The position numbers and the translations under genes were made by a program. 64,000 bases of DNA, taken from positions 54,307,910 through 54,371,909 of the forward strand of contig CM068585.1 of the NCBI GenBank assembly GCA_035048485.1, written 5' to 3'. Each line of letters starts with the position of its first letter. Positions within the stretch are counted from its first letter, which is position 1. Positions 22,631 through 33,499 of this stretch are shown piece by piece. Source of the stretch: Pteria penguin (lineage: Eukaryota > Mollusca > Bivalvia > Pterioida > Pteriidae). Below the pieces are notes generated by a model, which was not told where the DNA came from, made no database searches, and saw only the letters and a program-made list of their open reading frames with translations.

Positions 22631-23797
22631 ATGCTCTTAGGTATTAAATAAACAAATAAAGTACATAGTTATGATAAGCAAGAGTGCCTCTACCAAAATT
22701 GTGAATTTTATGGCCCCAGGGTCAGGGGTTCTGGTGTTAGAGCGGGGCCCTATATGGATTATATAGTGAAAATGCATTATTTCTTTGAAAATCCTCTTCT
22801 CTGCTCCTGGGTATTAAATAAACCAACTAAGTACATAGTTATGATAAGCAAGAGTGCCTCTACCAAAGTTGTGAATTTTATGGCCCCAGGGTTAAGGGTT
22901 CTGATGTTAGGGTGGGGCCCTATTGATTATATAGTGAAAATGCATACATTCTTTGAAAATCTTCTCTGCTTCTATCAAAGCACATAGTTATGATGAGCAA
23001 GGGTGCCTCTACCAAAATTGTGAATTTTATGGCCCCAGGGTCAGTATTATGGTGTTAGGGTGGGGCTTTATTGATTATATATTGAAAATACATTAATTCA
23101 TTGAATATATTTTCCTTTGCTCCTGGGTTCCAAGTATATATATTTCTGATGAAAAAAGGTGCATCTAGCAAAATGGTTATTTTTAACCCCCTAAATAAAT
23201 GGCCCCAGGGTCAGTGGTTCTTTTGGGGTGAGGTACAAAACTGGTTATAAAGTGGAAATGCATTTTCTCTTTGTTTATACTCCAATCAATCTCTGGGTAT
23301 TAAGTAAATAGAGTAAGCATGCTAAGTTTATAAATAAATAATGATAAGCAATAGTGCCTCTTTCAAAATTGTGCATTGTGAATTTCATGACCTCTGGTTT
23401 AAGACACGAACCAAAGTTATTTGAAAGTTGTTACACAATACTCAGGTGACCTATAAGGCCCGTGGGCCTCTTGTTGTGTAATATAAACAGTATGGTTGTA
23501 AGAGAAGTTTTTAGAAACAGTTTACCTGTTCATAACTAAGGCAATTTACATTCAGAATAATGGGGTTTTTTTTCTTTTTATAGCAATGGACTTCTTGATC
23601 CATGGTCATCAGGGGGAGTAACTCAGTCCCTGTCAGATTCTCTGGTGTCTATCCTCATTCCAAGAGGCGCTCATCACTTGGATCTGAGAAGTGCCAATCC
23701 AAAAGATCCACGTGATGTTTTGTTGGCACGGCAACAAGAAATTAACATCATTAAAAACTGGATTGCTGAATGGAACAATTTTACCCGATATTCTTAA
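10738..23797 (+). CDS. PRCP: Lysosomal Pro-X carboxypeptidase, nine exons, complete
   Basis: Serine exopeptidase of family S28 that removes a C-terminal residue following proline (angiotensin II and III, des-Arg9-bradykinin) in lysosomes or after secretion. Exons: 10738-10896, 12431-12568, 12827-12928, 13991-14172, 16004-16161, 16990-17156, 19624-19788, 21072-21259, 23584-23797. Every junction is GT-AG, phases agree, and the sum is 1473 bp, giving 490 residues (human protein: 496). Residues 1-23 or so form a signal peptide (hydrophobic [14 protein letters not shown]). The family block QKVDHFGF spans exons 1/2, followed by FYTGNEGDI (84-92) and [10 protein letters not shown] (115-124). The catalytic Ser is S175 in GGSYGG, Asp is D425 in NGLLDPWS and His is H450 in GAHHLDL. 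Sequons include N97 and N129. The start is the first ATG before the signal peptide, with A at -3 and G at +4. No break or missing residue is seen. The identification rests on remembered S28 family sequence and is very secure. Confidence 0.96.
10982..12040. mobile_element. Long inverted-repeat element in PRCP intron 1
   Basis: Left arm about 10982-11285 (CACCTACATTCACTTG... then GGTGCTCCTAAATACCAAAC ... AAGGGAATGCTGTACTG). The right arm is the same sequence inverted, about 11545-12040. The right arm is broken by a second element at 11790-12002. Arms are roughly 85-90 percent alike by eye. No open frame of interest. Confidence 0.65.
11790..12002. mobile_element. Nested 213-bp inverted-repeat element
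   Basis: Ends TTTGTTTATCTCC and GGAGGTAAACAAA, with inner inverted similarity AGAATTTAGTTTGAAAA against TTTTCAAACCAAATTCT. It interrupts the right arm of the surrounding element between its GGAGCAC and AAAGATTC segments. Confidence 0.6.
13048..13470 (+). repeat. Dispersed repeat with GACCTTGACC motifs, PRCP intron 3
   Basis: Starts near TTTTTATGCCCCTGGAATG, carries repeated 'CAAGGTCATTGAC' and 'GTGACCTTTGAC' phrases, and ends CATTCATGTATCACAAACAC. The same style of repeat is at 31630-32100. Class unknown; non-coding. Confidence 0.55.
14487..14590 (+). mobile_element. Degenerate tRNA-like SINE head, PRCP intron 4
   Basis: GCATTGCTCAGGTGGTAGCT looks like a decayed A-box region and CCTAGGTTTCGGTCTTA like a decayed B box, followed by CCTTTGGATGAGACA, which matches the TCGGATGAGACA of the SINE at 29726. 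Confidence 0.4.
14591..14731. repeat. Hairpin, arms about 30 bp
   Basis: GGCACTGCAATACATGAAGA continuing GTGCCTT is mirrored by AAGGCACTCTTCATGTAACACAGTGCC. Adjacent to the degenerate SINE at 14487. Confidence 0.6.
14761..15199. mobile_element. hAT-type non-autonomous transposon (439 bp), PRCP intron 4
   Basis: Flanked by a perfect 8-bp duplication GTCACATG (14753-14760 and 15200-15207), the hallmark of hAT insertion. Ends TAGAGATGCAACGATAT and ATCGTTGTGTCTCTA are imperfect inverted repeats; subterminal regions are rich in ATCGTATCG-like palindromes. No transposase. Confidence 0.85.
16188..16370 (+). repeat. Degenerate ~33-bp tandem repeat, PRCP intron 5
   Basis: About five imperfect copies of 'TTTAAGAGATAGAGATTTCACTT'-type phrases (unit varies 31-35 bp), beginning just inside the intron donor. 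Confidence 0.55.
16511..16690 (+). repeat. 33-bp tandem repeat, PRCP intron 5
   Basis: About five units of AAAATGGCTGAGATAGAC plus 15 bp. Because 33 is a multiple of three the array is open and reads as [15 protein letters not shown] peptides, but it lies between a used donor and acceptor and has no exon signals. Confidence 0.75.
17397..17645 (+). mobile_element. Degenerate SINE, PRCP intron 6
   Basis: GGGTTACGAGATCAAGTTCC resembles a decayed B box, followed by AGAGACAGTAAAACCGATGT and CAGATGCCATTACCAT, matching the middle and 3' parts of the SINE at 29726-29992. It immediately precedes the 108-bp array. Confidence 0.5.
17706..19322 (+). repeat. 108-bp satellite, about 15 copies, PRCP intron 6
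   Basis: The phrase TTCATTGT recurs at exactly 108-bp spacing (17813, 17921, 18029...). Units are more than 90 percent alike by eye and differ mainly at TCTGCTGTAG / TCTGATGGAG / TCTGCTGGTG. Most units carry a pyrimidine tract with AG and, about 63 bp later, ATAGGTGAGAAT, so they resemble small exons. The last unit breaks off at 19322. Confidence 0.95.
19830..21060. other. PRCP intron 7: no element recognised, one small tandem repeat
   Basis: Between 20560 and 20625 there are two to three copies of a 27-bp unit (GTAGTATGCTGCTTTAGACT...). The rest is AT-rich with no exon-like segment. Confidence 0.5.
22021..23475 (+). mobile_element. CACCTGAG-family dispersed repeat, PRCP intron 8
   Basis: Starts with a hairpin (AGGTCACATGAG ... 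CTCAGGTGACCT), then GTCCGTCGTCGTGCGTCG, then CTTCTTCTCTGCAACCACTG. It ends CTCAGGTGACCTATAAGGCC followed by GTGGGCCTCTTGTT. Inside is a roughly 120-bp tandem unit repeated about six times (AAAATTGTGAATTTTATGGC...). No coding frame. Other copies at 26194 and 63625. Confidence 0.65.
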
Positions 23798-23919
23798 ACT
23801 GATTTATGCTGATTTTTTCTTCTCTATGAATTGTGATGTACTATGTTGGGAAATAATATGAAAAACTACACAAGGATATAAATGTAATTATATACCATGT
23901 ATGGGTCAACCGTCTTAAA

Positions 23920-24093
23920 TTTGGTTGGTTGGTTGTTTGGTGTTATACGTCGCTTTCAACAATTTTTCAGTTATATGGCGACATGGAAGCAGGAGGTTAC
24001 CAACCTCTTAAACATAGTGGCGCAACCTGGGAATCGAACCCGGATCGTCGGCGCCGCAAGCCAAGCGGTTAACCACTACACCACGCCTGCCCC
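23920..24093 (-). mobile_element. tRNA-derived SINE
   Basis: Reading the minus strand: A box TGGTGTAGTGG (24083-24073), exact B box GGTTCGATTCC (24040-24030), body, and tail of CCAACCAACCAA at the 23920 end. Inserted just beyond the PRCP stop codon. Confidence 0.8.
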
Positions 24094-24169
24094 TAGTAAA
24101 TTTGGACATAAAAATTTGCTATTAATGGTTTACACTTGGAGCTTAAAAATATGCTACTTAAAGTGAATA

Positions 24170-24510
24170 CTTAAAACTTTTTGAAAAAAGATATATAGAT
24201 TTACACTTAAAAATAAGCTACTTAGATTTAACTCTCTTCAGATCTGTACTGTAAAATAGGCAACTTAGATTTAACTCTGTTCAGATCTGTAAAATAGGCT
24301 ACTTAGATTTAAGTCTATTCAGATGTGTAAAATAGGCTACTTAGATTTAAATCTATTCAAATCTGTAAAATAGGCTACTTAGATTTTAACTTAATTCAGG
24401 TCTGTAAAATAAGCTACTTAGATTTAACTGTATTCAGATCTGCAAAATAGGCTACTTAGATTTAACTCTATTCAGGTCTGTAAAATAGGCTTCTTAGATT
24501 TAACTCTGTT
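24170..24510 (+). repeat. 38-bp tandem array, left part
   Basis: About nine units of TAGGCTACTTAGATTTAACT plus 18 bp (TCTATTCAGATCTGTAAAA), spacing 38 bp. It continues at 25839-26100 after a transposon insertion. Confidence 0.85.
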
Positions 24511-24513
24511 CTG

Positions 24514-25835
24514 TAGCCCTTTTCACAAAAATTCTTACGACAAATATTTCTCTTACGAAGAATCTTAAGAACTCATTCTGTTTCACAATAAAACTTACGA
24601 ACTTCGTAAGTCAAATATTGTTCGTAACTTTATGACTGATTAATACCACTCGTAAGTATAAAATTTTTGTCGTAAGTTGAAAGTTACTGTGCAAATACAT
24701 GCATGAAGTATTAATATTTTAAAATTCTCTTAAGTCCAAGAGTACTTCTACTTGAAAATACGTCATCACGTAACAGAGATTAAACATCCTGATAACTGCA
24801 CATGTGTCCACATCTATAAGGATCTATAAAGTCAAGTGGATCATGACATCGAAAAAGAGAATCTTCTCTCCCCTTTCTGTCAATCTTTAACATCTAAGAC
24901 GACTAACACTCTCCTCATGTCCCCCTAGAATAGAACTAGCTAAGTTGTGTAAGGCAGACTGTTACCGGTTAAATATGGATAGTATATTTCTTTGGCGAAT
25001 CAAGAGAGGGAGTTGCAAGGGTTGCAGCCTTCCCCCCCCCCCCCTCCCCTTTTGGTCGGTAAAATTTTACCCCCCAAAAATGTCATTTTCGACCATTTTA
25101 GCGCTGCTCCCTCCCCCTCCCTTTCCAGACTGAATAGTGCAAAACATTGATCAAGGGAAACTGCATGCAACACCCCCCCCCCCCCCACTCACTTTTAAAA
25201 ATTTCTAGATCCACTTATGTATTTTACTATATACTGATTGAAAGCATTCATGAAGAAGTCCTAAGAAGTCATGACATTGATTTACGGCAACACTTAAAAG
25301 AGGTAGATAGGTTGGCACAGAATTTCCTCTACGCTAAACATAGCTACGCCGCATGATGTGGATGAAACACAAAATAGTGAGAAATTTAGTCTAGTTGGGT
25401 ATTTACGCCAAACTAAGCATACATGTAGGCCAGGAGTTCCTCCGTTTGATAAAACTGGCTCCTGGGCCCTCTCATGCATAACATTCCATATACATGATAA
25501 TGTGAGTACGTTATGAAAATAGGGAATTACATATACATTGGCCAATTCATAGATCTAGACCTACATACATATAATATAGTACAATGATACACCAGATGGT
25601 GGACTGTACTTCAAAGGAAGAAGAAGAATATACACATAAAAAAATTCACATTGGAAGTTTGAAGGACGCATTTGCCAAGCAGTTGCTAGGGAAAATTTGT
25701 CGTAAGTTTGTTCGTAAGTTTTTATCGTAAGATTTCACTTACGAATGCCTTGATAAGGACATAAGAATTCTCTTACAAAGTTCATAAGTTAAAAAACTTA
25801 GGATAATTCGTAAGATTTTTTTATGAAAAGGGCTA
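24514..25835. mobile_element. 1.3-kb inverted-repeat transposon inserted in the 38-bp array
   Basis: Ends TAGCCCTTTTCACAAAAATT and ATTTTTTTATGAAAAGGGCTA, with CTG on both sides (24511-24513, 25836-25838). Subterminal regions are rich in TTCGTAAGTT / AACTTACGAA. It contains a second small element at about 25000-25215. The frame at 25240-25356 (IHEEVLRSHDIDLRQHLKEV) looks protein-like but has no start, splice context or recognised family. The 3-bp duplication does not settle the superfamily. Confidence 0.75.
25000..25215. mobile_element. Nested GC-homopolymer element
   Basis: Poly-C tracts with TTTTGGTCGGTAAAATTTTA and ATTTCTAGATCC match, in inverted orientation, the segment at 44600-44790. 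Member of the GGATCCAG-ended family. Confidence 0.5.
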
Positions 25836-25838
25836 CTG

Positions 25839-26100
25839 GTCTGTAAAATAAGCTCCTTAGATTTAACTCTTGTCAGGTCTGTAAAATAGGCTACTTAGAT
25901 TTAACTCTTTTCAGGTCTGTAAAATAGGCTACTTAGATTTAATTCTATTCAGGTCTGTAAAATCAGGTACTTAGATTTAAGTCTATTCAGATCTGTAAAT
26001 TAGGCTTTTTAGATTTAACTCTTTTCAGGTCTGTAAAATAGCCTTCTTTGATTTAACTCTATTCAGGTCTGTAAAATCAGGTACTTAAATTTAACTCTTA
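25839..26100 (+). repeat. 38-bp tandem array, right part
   Basis: About seven more units of the 38-bp repeat, some diverged (GTAAAATCAGGTACTTAGAT). Confidence 0.8.
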
Positions 26101-26193
26101 ATTTGTTAAGTAAGGTTACATCTACATAATGTAGGTCTTCTAAAGATGTATTGAAGGTTAACATTTTGTCAGAGTATTGTTATGTCTTTTTTT

Positions 26194-28223
26194 AGCTCAC
26201 CTGAGCCAAAGGCTCAAGTGAGCTATAGTCATAGTGCGCCGTCCGCCGTCCGTCGTCCGTCGTCCGTCGGCGTCGTCGTCGTCGTCGTCCGTCGTTAACT
26301 TTTTCACATTTTCGACTTCTTCTCTGGAACTACATTGCAGATTTGGATCAAACTTTGTGTAAATGATGTACTCGAGGTCCTCTACTAAAATTGTGTTCGG
26401 GATCCAGATTCCATCAGGGGTGGATCCAGGGCGGGACCAAAAGTGCCCAAAAGGGTACCCCTCTTCAAACATCTTCTTCTCCAGAACCAGTACATAAATG
26501 GGGAAACTAATTGCATTTCAACAATCTATAAAGATGGGTTGTTAAAAATTGTGTTCGGGGTTAAGATCCGTCAAATAGAAATTTACGCTTTTTTGACGTG
26601 TTTCTGGACTTAGTCATTTCAATGAAGAAAAGTGTCATGTTTTTCAGTTAATTGATATTGATGATTTCTTAATGACTATTTTGATCATAATTGTGGTAAG
26701 GAATATTATTGTGAAAGAATTTTGTCATTATCTCAATTTTTGGATTTTTTATGAATTTTTTAAGACTTCCAAAAAAAAGGGGGGTGTTGGCCATTTTTCA
26801 CATTTTCAACTTTTTCTACGAAATCACATGAAAGATTTTAATGAAACATGGAATACATGAAGTACTAAAGGTTCTCTATCATTGTGGTAAATTTCATCCA
26901 AATTGGTTAACAGATAATGCCACCATGTCTAAAAAGTAGGTCTCACAATGGTACATATACCACTTGGTAATTGAAATATGGAGAGTAGCGGATCAAATCC
27001 AGCTGTGGTCAAAAAAATTTTTTTTTTTTTTTTACACATCAAAATAAGTTTTTAGATGTTTCTAAACACTCAACATATGAAATTAGGAATTTTACGTTTA
27101 AGACTTCCAAAAAAAAATTTTTTCACATTTTCAACTTTTTCTACAAAACTGTTTGAAGGATTTTAATAAATCTTGATAGAAATAAGTCACTTATGATCCT
27201 CTTCAAATTCTGTTGTTTTCGTCCAGACCTCTTTACAGGTGGCACCACCATAGTCAAAAGTAGGTCACAAAAGAGTTCCCTCCTTTAACAATATTCTTTT
27301 TCTTACGGGCTGTATACAGAGACAAACAGAATGCATTGAAATGATCTAGAGGGATGAGTGAAGACGTATTGTCATTTTGGTTCCCTTCCAAAATCAAATT
27401 TTAGAATTTTTTTTCGACATTTCTTTGGACTTGGTGATTCAATGCAGAAAAAAAAGTGTCATATTTCCTAGTTAATTGATAATGATGATTTCTTATGGAC
27501 TATTGTGATCATAATTATGGTAAGGATTGTTACTTTGAAAGAATTTTGTCAATTTCTCAATTTTTGGATTTTCTATGAATTTTTTAAGACTTCCAAATGA
27601 GGGTGTATAGGAACAATTCAATCACATTTTTCACTTCTGCTGTTATACCACATGAAAGATTTTAATGAAACAAGGAATACATGAAGTACTAAAGGTCCTC
27701 TATCAATTTGGTAAATTTTTATCCAAATTGGTTAACAGATAATGCCACCATGTCTAAAAAGCAGTTCTCACAATGGTACATATACCACTTGGTAATTGAA
27801 ATATGGAGAATTTTTTTTTTTCATTTCTTTACACATCTAAATAAGTTTTTAGATGTTTCTCAACATTCAACATATGAAATTAGGCAATTTTAAGTTAGAT
27901 CTGGACAATATTTGAAACAATTGTTGTTCATGACCCAGACTTGAAATCAGTCAACAAAAGGCCCCACCTAAAGAAAATGACTAACTTGTTGCCCTGAATG
28001 ACTTCTTGCAGAGACAAAGGAAATGCTTAATATCAAAATCACGTGAATGGATGTGCAAAAAAGTGTTGTTTTTTATTCTAGCCTGAATTAAAATTTGACA
28101 TATTTTCAACATCTGTGTTGACTTAGTCACATTAATGCAAAAATAAATGAATTCTTCCTTCATGCATGACTGATCATCTAGGTACTCAGGTGAGCGATAT
28201 AGGCCCACTTGGGCCTCTTGTTT
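26194..28223 (+). mobile_element. CACCTGAG-family dispersed repeat (2.0 kb)
   Basis: Starts TTAGCTCACCTGAGCCAAAG GCTCAAGTGAGCT (a hairpin), then (CGTCGTCCGTC)n, then TTTTCGACTTCTTCTCTGG. Internal direct duplication: 26600-26960 resembles 27420-27830. Ends CTCAGGTGAGCGATATAGGC CCACTTGGGCCTCTTG. No intact protein. Confidence 0.65.
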
Positions 28224-28229
28224 TTTTTA

Positions 28230-29705
28230 TTACATTGAAGGTCTGAAGCAAATGCATGAGTAAAGATTAGTGCTAAGAATAGATTATTTCAAGAAATGAT
28301 GTAATAAAAATGTAATAATATAATATTATCTATCCAAGTTTGATTTGGTAGAAACATTGTGATGATAGTTCCATAGCAATACAATCTCCCCTCTAGAATA
28401 TATGTCTTCCAAACTAAATAATCTAGTCAAGTAATATAAGGGGTATTCAGGTATATGGTATTGATTTGCTGATATATTAAAAATGTATGTAGTACAACTT
28501 GACACCCCTGTTCTAGTAAAACTTGGACTTGTCTTTCTGTTTATGTACATGTGCAACTTAATTGCAGTGGGACAATGAATACTGGTATGAAAATACAAGA
28601 GTATCCATTTATATAGATGTACCTGTTCTATTTTCCATCCAGATGTACATATTTTAACATTATTTATCACAGTAAGGACAGATAACTCTCATCTTTACAT
28701 GATTGTTGTTGTCAAACTTAACATTTAATTTGTTATCATTTAATCAAGAAAAAAAAAGAGTCTCAAAATTAAGAGTGTTACAAGGTTTAAACTACTTACT
28801 AATGTTATTACGGACATACTTATTCCCCTTTGCAGAATTGCTTTATTTATTTTATACTAAAGTTGACCCATATATGTTACATGTACACTGGTACAGTATG
28901 TTGTTTGCAGTTGGGTTTATTGAGTATGCATTTATGTAGTGAGGTTGAATTTTTAGAGGTTAAAAAAAAACTTATTATTATTTTATGCTGGGTTTTCATT
29001 GTATATAAGAAAAATTATTGACATCTATATATATCAAACTGTTTTGTTCTTAAGATGCACATTTTCACTTGTATTCACACTATCAGTATCTTTTTTTTTC
29101 TTTTTTGAAATGTTTAAATCTTGCCAATTGAAAGCATTCAATTTGTTAAATGAAAAAATATTTACCTGAAGTTTTAGGGTACTTGATGTAGAAAATACCA
29201 AAAGTCCAGGATTCGGGTGAGAAAACTTTCTGCAAAAATTTGTACAGTCAATCTGCCCAAGTTTGGAACAATAGATTTGATAGGTGACTAAAATTCAGTC
29301 CATGAATGGAATGAGTGTTTGTGATATTCTGTATTGTTGCATCATTTGACTCTTTCTTCAACATATACATATGGTATTTATGAATATATATGTTCTTTCC
29401 AATGGCTAAAAATCATTGTTAAATGTTGACGATTGTTTTCCTTATGTTTCCAAACTTTATTTTACTTGATACATGTACTTCATTAATTTTTGTAAGATAT
29501 AAATAGCATCACATAGCTGCTGTTGAATCTCGGGTTCTTTTTGACTAGTCTACATTCGTATAATAAACACATTATATTTTGTAATAATCTGTGCCATACT
29601 ATATTTTCATCAGGATTAACAGTGCATGAAAAGGGATAAAAAAAATGTATATGTTATTTCATATATAATACAAACTGTTTGTACATACGGATCTTTCTAA
29701 TTCTT
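28230..29705. other. No gene or clear repeat seen
   Basis: AT-rich. The longest open frame (minus strand 28670-28326) has random-looking composition. Part may be PRCP downstream sequence. Confidence 0.4.
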
Positions 29706-29725
29706 CTTTTTTTTTTTTTTGGAAG

Positions 29726-29992
29726 CCGGTGTGGCCTAGTGGTATCGCGTCGGACTTCTGATTGGGAGGCCGGGGTTCGAGTCCCGCTCTGGTCATGCCG
29801 GTGTCCTGTCTTTCGGATGAGACATTAAAAACCGAGGCCCCGTGTCGTGGTATGCATGGCACGTTAAAGATCCCTCACTGCTTCGGGTGGGTCCGTTGCA
29901 AAGGTCAAAATTTGTATGCCCCGCATCAGGCAGATGCCGTCACCATATACGTGAAATATTCGTGGTGTGACGTAAAACAAAAAATCAATCAA
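29726..29992 (+). mobile_element. tRNA-derived SINE, best-preserved copy
   Basis: Head with A box TGGCCTAGTGG (29732-29742) and exact B box GGTTCGAGTCC (29774-29784), then body TTTCGGATGAGACATTAAAA, ACCGAGGCCCCGTGTCG, ATCCCTCACTGCTTCGGGTG and GCAGATGCCGTCACC. Tail AAAATCAATCAAC. I believe it resembles the V-SINE-type family reported from clams (RUDI), from memory only. Confidence 0.85.
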
Positions 29993-30223
29993 CTTTTTTT
30001 GGGGGGGGGGGGAGGGGGTGAAGAATGATAGATTATATTATGAATTCTAGAATGATTGATTATATTTTATATGGTTTTTTTTTAGATTGATATTTTATAC
30101 TTATTCATTGTTAAATATGATAAAGATTAGAAGTCTTTTATTTTGTTTATAACTTAAAAGAAAATGAAGGTTATTTTGCATTTTGATGTCTCATGGTTAT
30201 TGTCTTAGTAAATGGTCCCTAAT

Positions 30224-30690
30224 GATCAGTAAAGTTTACGTGATGTTTACTAGTAAAGTTTACATGTACCTTGTGATGTTTACTTTGTAAAGTTTAAATG
30301 TACCTTGTGATGTTTACTAGTAAAGTTTACATGTACATTGTGATGGTTTCTTCGTAAAGTATACATGTACCTTGTGTTGTTTACTTGGTAAAGTTTACAT
30401 GTACCTTGTGATGTTTACTAGTAAAGTTTACATGTACCTTGTGATGTTTACTAGTAAAGTTTACATGTACCTTGTCATGGTTTCTTCGTAAAGTGTACAT
30501 GTACTTTGTCATGTTTACTTCGTAAAGTTTACATGTACCTTGTGATGTTTACTAGTAAAGTGTACATGTACATTGTGATGTTTACTAGTAAAGTTTACAT
30601 GTACCTTGTGATGGTTTCTTCGTAAAGTTTACATGTACTTTGTGATGTTTACTTGGTAAAGTTTACATGTACCTTGTGATGTTTACTTAT
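30224..30690 (+). repeat. 33-bp tandem array, about 14 copies
   Basis: Unit TAAAGTTTACATGTACCTTG plus TGATGTTTACTAG, spacing 33 bp (GTAAAG at 30421 and 30454). Variants alternate ACTAG, ACTTG and CTTCG at the unit junction. Confidence 0.9.
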
Positions 30691-30699
30691 TGCATTCTG

Positions 30700-31550
30700 A
30701 AGACAGATTTACTTTAAGAACAAACAAAACCTAAAGCTGCAGTTTGAGCTGTTATTGTATTTCATTCTACAATTCACATAAAAAAAGGGGCTTGCATGGA
30801 TGATTTTCTGGGAAATAAGTTGTACCATTAAAAAAAATTTTTTTAAATTTTGATTTTCTGAAACTTTACCAAGATCAATTATTAATTTGATTCAAAATTA
30901 TTGGAGTAACAAATGGGGTAAAACAGCATGATTTTTCATATGTATCAATAAACATTGGAAATTTGAAAATATATATCATTCCAACAATCTTTTTATAATT
31001 ATTATTATATTAGAATATATTATCATTTAGGATACTCATGAATGGTAAATATTTTAGTGAAATGTTTAAAAACATAATTATGTGAAAATGAATTGATTTG
31101 ATACATTATGATCAAAACATTTATCTGCCCTTTGCTGACAGTAATTCACAGGGTAGATTTAGGTTATTTTTAGCATATTTTGACTGAGGTTCGTCATTTT
31201 TTATCTTTTGTAAAGCAAGCTATAGGAATAATGGATTAATACTCACTTGTGTGCATTTCTACATTTTTTTGAAGATCTTGTAGGGTTTGGAAAATAGGTA
31301 CATGTGAATAGACAAAATTGTTAAATGATCTGAAACATTCCTTGTCCATATATATTGAATGTTCATGTGATATTTATATTGAATGTGGTGATGATCTAAT
31401 AAATGGATAAATGAGGAAGCTCTTGTATGTTCATTTTGGATATGACAGATAGTATCAGAATAACCAGATATCAGAATCAAAATAATGAAATATTATCAAA
31501 ATAACCAGATATTTTTATATAAATGACCAGCATCTTACGCTATGGCAAGA
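30700..31550. other. No gene seen
   Basis: AT-rich, no repeat structure recognised. Confidence 0.45.
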
Positions 31551-31599
31551 CATCTGCTACACTCCCATTCCTACTATATATCAGAAAAAAGAGGTCAAA

Positions 31600-32115
31600 A
31601 TGGACCTATATCACTCGCCTGAGTACAATTTTTATGCTCCCTGAAAACTTTCTGGAGAGCATATAGTCGCTGTCATGTCTGTGTGTCTGTCCGTCCGAGC
31701 TCATATCTCCTGTACCGTCATCAGAATTTGATCATATTTCACCAAAGTATTATTTAGGTTAAGGGCTTTGGGACGAAGGTCACTCAAGGTCATTTGTGAG
31801 GGGTCAAGGTCACTAAAATGCTATATAGGTTAAGGACTTTTGGACAAATGTCACTCGAGGTCATTGCTGAACAGTCAAGGTCACTAATTAGCTATGACTT
31901 AAAGTAACATGAAGTACTTCTATCTCCTATACCTTTTCAGAATTTGATCATACTTCACCAAAATGCTATTTAGGTTAAGGACTTTTAGACAAATGTCACT
32001 CAAGGTCATTTCTGAAAGGTCAAGGTAACTTATTAACTATGACTTTAAATACCATGAAGTACATATATCTACTACACCTTTCATCAGAATTTGATCATAC
32101 TTCACCAAAATGTGT
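31600..32115 (+). repeat. Dispersed repeat with AAGGTCACT motifs
   Basis: Starts TTTTTATGCTCCCTGAAAAC, then GTCTGTGTGTCTGTCCGTCC. Three imperfect copies of a roughly 115-180-bp segment (CAGAATTTGATCATACTTCA ... AAGGTCACT). Related in style to 13048-13470. Confidence 0.55.
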
Positions 32116-32435
32116 ATATATGTCTCTGTTATAAGCACATATATACACATAAATAACACAAACATACATACATAAACATCCGTAAGACACATTCCATACA
32201 CTCATAAATTCTCACACAGATACCAAATTGAAAGATAAATTTCTTTTTGTTGGATCCTGACACCATATTCTCACTAGTAAACAAATCCTAGTCATTGTAG
32301 AGACAACAGCAAATATAAAATCTTAATCATGATAGAGATTTAGATCATCTTGAAGCTTTTCATAACTGACTATTGAATGCTCCACAACCTGTTGACAGAT
32401 CAGTAAGAACAACACTTGGTCCCCAACAAATCCAG

Positions 32436-32767
32436 TCTGATTAAAACCATATCTTTATTCCGTTTCTCTATTTGTCCCATTGCGGATAAAGTAAGGGGTC
32501 ATGTTCTGGTGAACTCTGATTACCAACCAATCAGTGGATCGGCTACAAATTTCTGAATGAAATTAACATCCCCAGCGTAGTTTTTGAACAGTGTTTGTTA
32601 CTATCACGTGCCTACCCAAGTCATTAGTAGGCTATGGGAAATAACGGTTTCTTTGACTGAAACATCATCGGAGTTCACTAAAATATGACCTCTTATGGGG
32701 TTTCGCCAGACCTTTATCCGCAATGGGACAAATAGAGAAGCGGAATAAAGATATGGTTTTAATCAGA
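32436..32767. mobile_element. Inverted-repeat element (332 bp)
   Basis: Left arm TCTGATTAAAACCATATCTT continues TATTCCG..TCTCTATTTGTCCCATTGCGGATAAAG. The right arm is the same about 57 bp inverted with one or two mismatches. A lone right arm occurs at about 796-849. No clear target duplication. Confidence 0.75.
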
Positions 32768-33054
32768 TTGCAACACATCATGACTACTTCATTCCTACCA
32801 GGTTTTATCAGAATCCTTCAAGTGGTTCTACAGAAGCTGTAAATGTGAAAAATTGTCCAACCCCCCCTCCACCAACTCTTTTTCCGCATTCTTAAAAGAA
32901 TTCATACAAAATTCTGATACTGACAAAATTCTTTCACTGTGGCATTCCTTACTATAAATATGATTAAAAAGAGACCAAATGAAAACATTAATGTCAATGA
33001 AATGTGCAACTTTTCCACATTGAAATCACAAAGAGTATGTGAAGGAAACTAGAG

Positions 33055-33140
33055 TATCTGGAGGAAACTAGAGTATCTGGAGAAAACTAGAGTATCTAAG
33101 GCTAGAGTATCTGGAGGAAATCAGAGTACCTGGAGGAAAC
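33055..33140 (+). repeat. ~20-bp tandem repeat
   Basis: Four to five copies of GGAGGAAACTAGAGTATCT with small changes. Confidence 0.7.
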
Positions 33141-33377
33141 CAACTTCTTTCACTAGGTACTATATTTAATGGTAGACCATAATTGCAGTAGTGAGTTTTA
33201 TCGTAGCGTTTTAGTACCATGATTATTCTTAATATTCTTAGCCTTCCCAAATCTGTTTCTGAAAATTCTTGAAATTTTTACTGTAGATTGCAACCAGCCG
33301 CGTTAGTCGAGAAAAACAGTTGACACTGGACAACTTGTAGCTAGAAACGGAGATTGAGAAAAATAATGAATTTTGGA

Positions 33378-33487
33378 CACAAGACACACATTGATACATG
33401 TACCATGCGTGAAAACAAGACACACATTGATACATGTACCATGCGCGAAAACAAGACACACATTGATACATGTATCATGCGTGAAAT
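33378..33487 (+). repeat. 36-bp tandem repeat, three copies
   Basis: AAGACACACATTGATACATG plus TACCATGCGTGAAAAC, three near-identical copies. Confidence 0.85.
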
Positions 33488-33499
33488 CAAGATGTTAAA

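Noticed and set aside
25240..25356. Helical-looking peptide inside the 1.3-kb transposon as a transposase remnant
   Set aside because: Too short, no catalytic motif, no recognised family; described within the element only.
28326..28670. 114-codon minus-strand frame
   Set aside because: Random-looking composition in AT-rich DNA with no coding context.
29726..29800. Possible functional tRNA gene
   Set aside because: A and B boxes are present but the sequence continues into a SINE body and AATCAATC tail.
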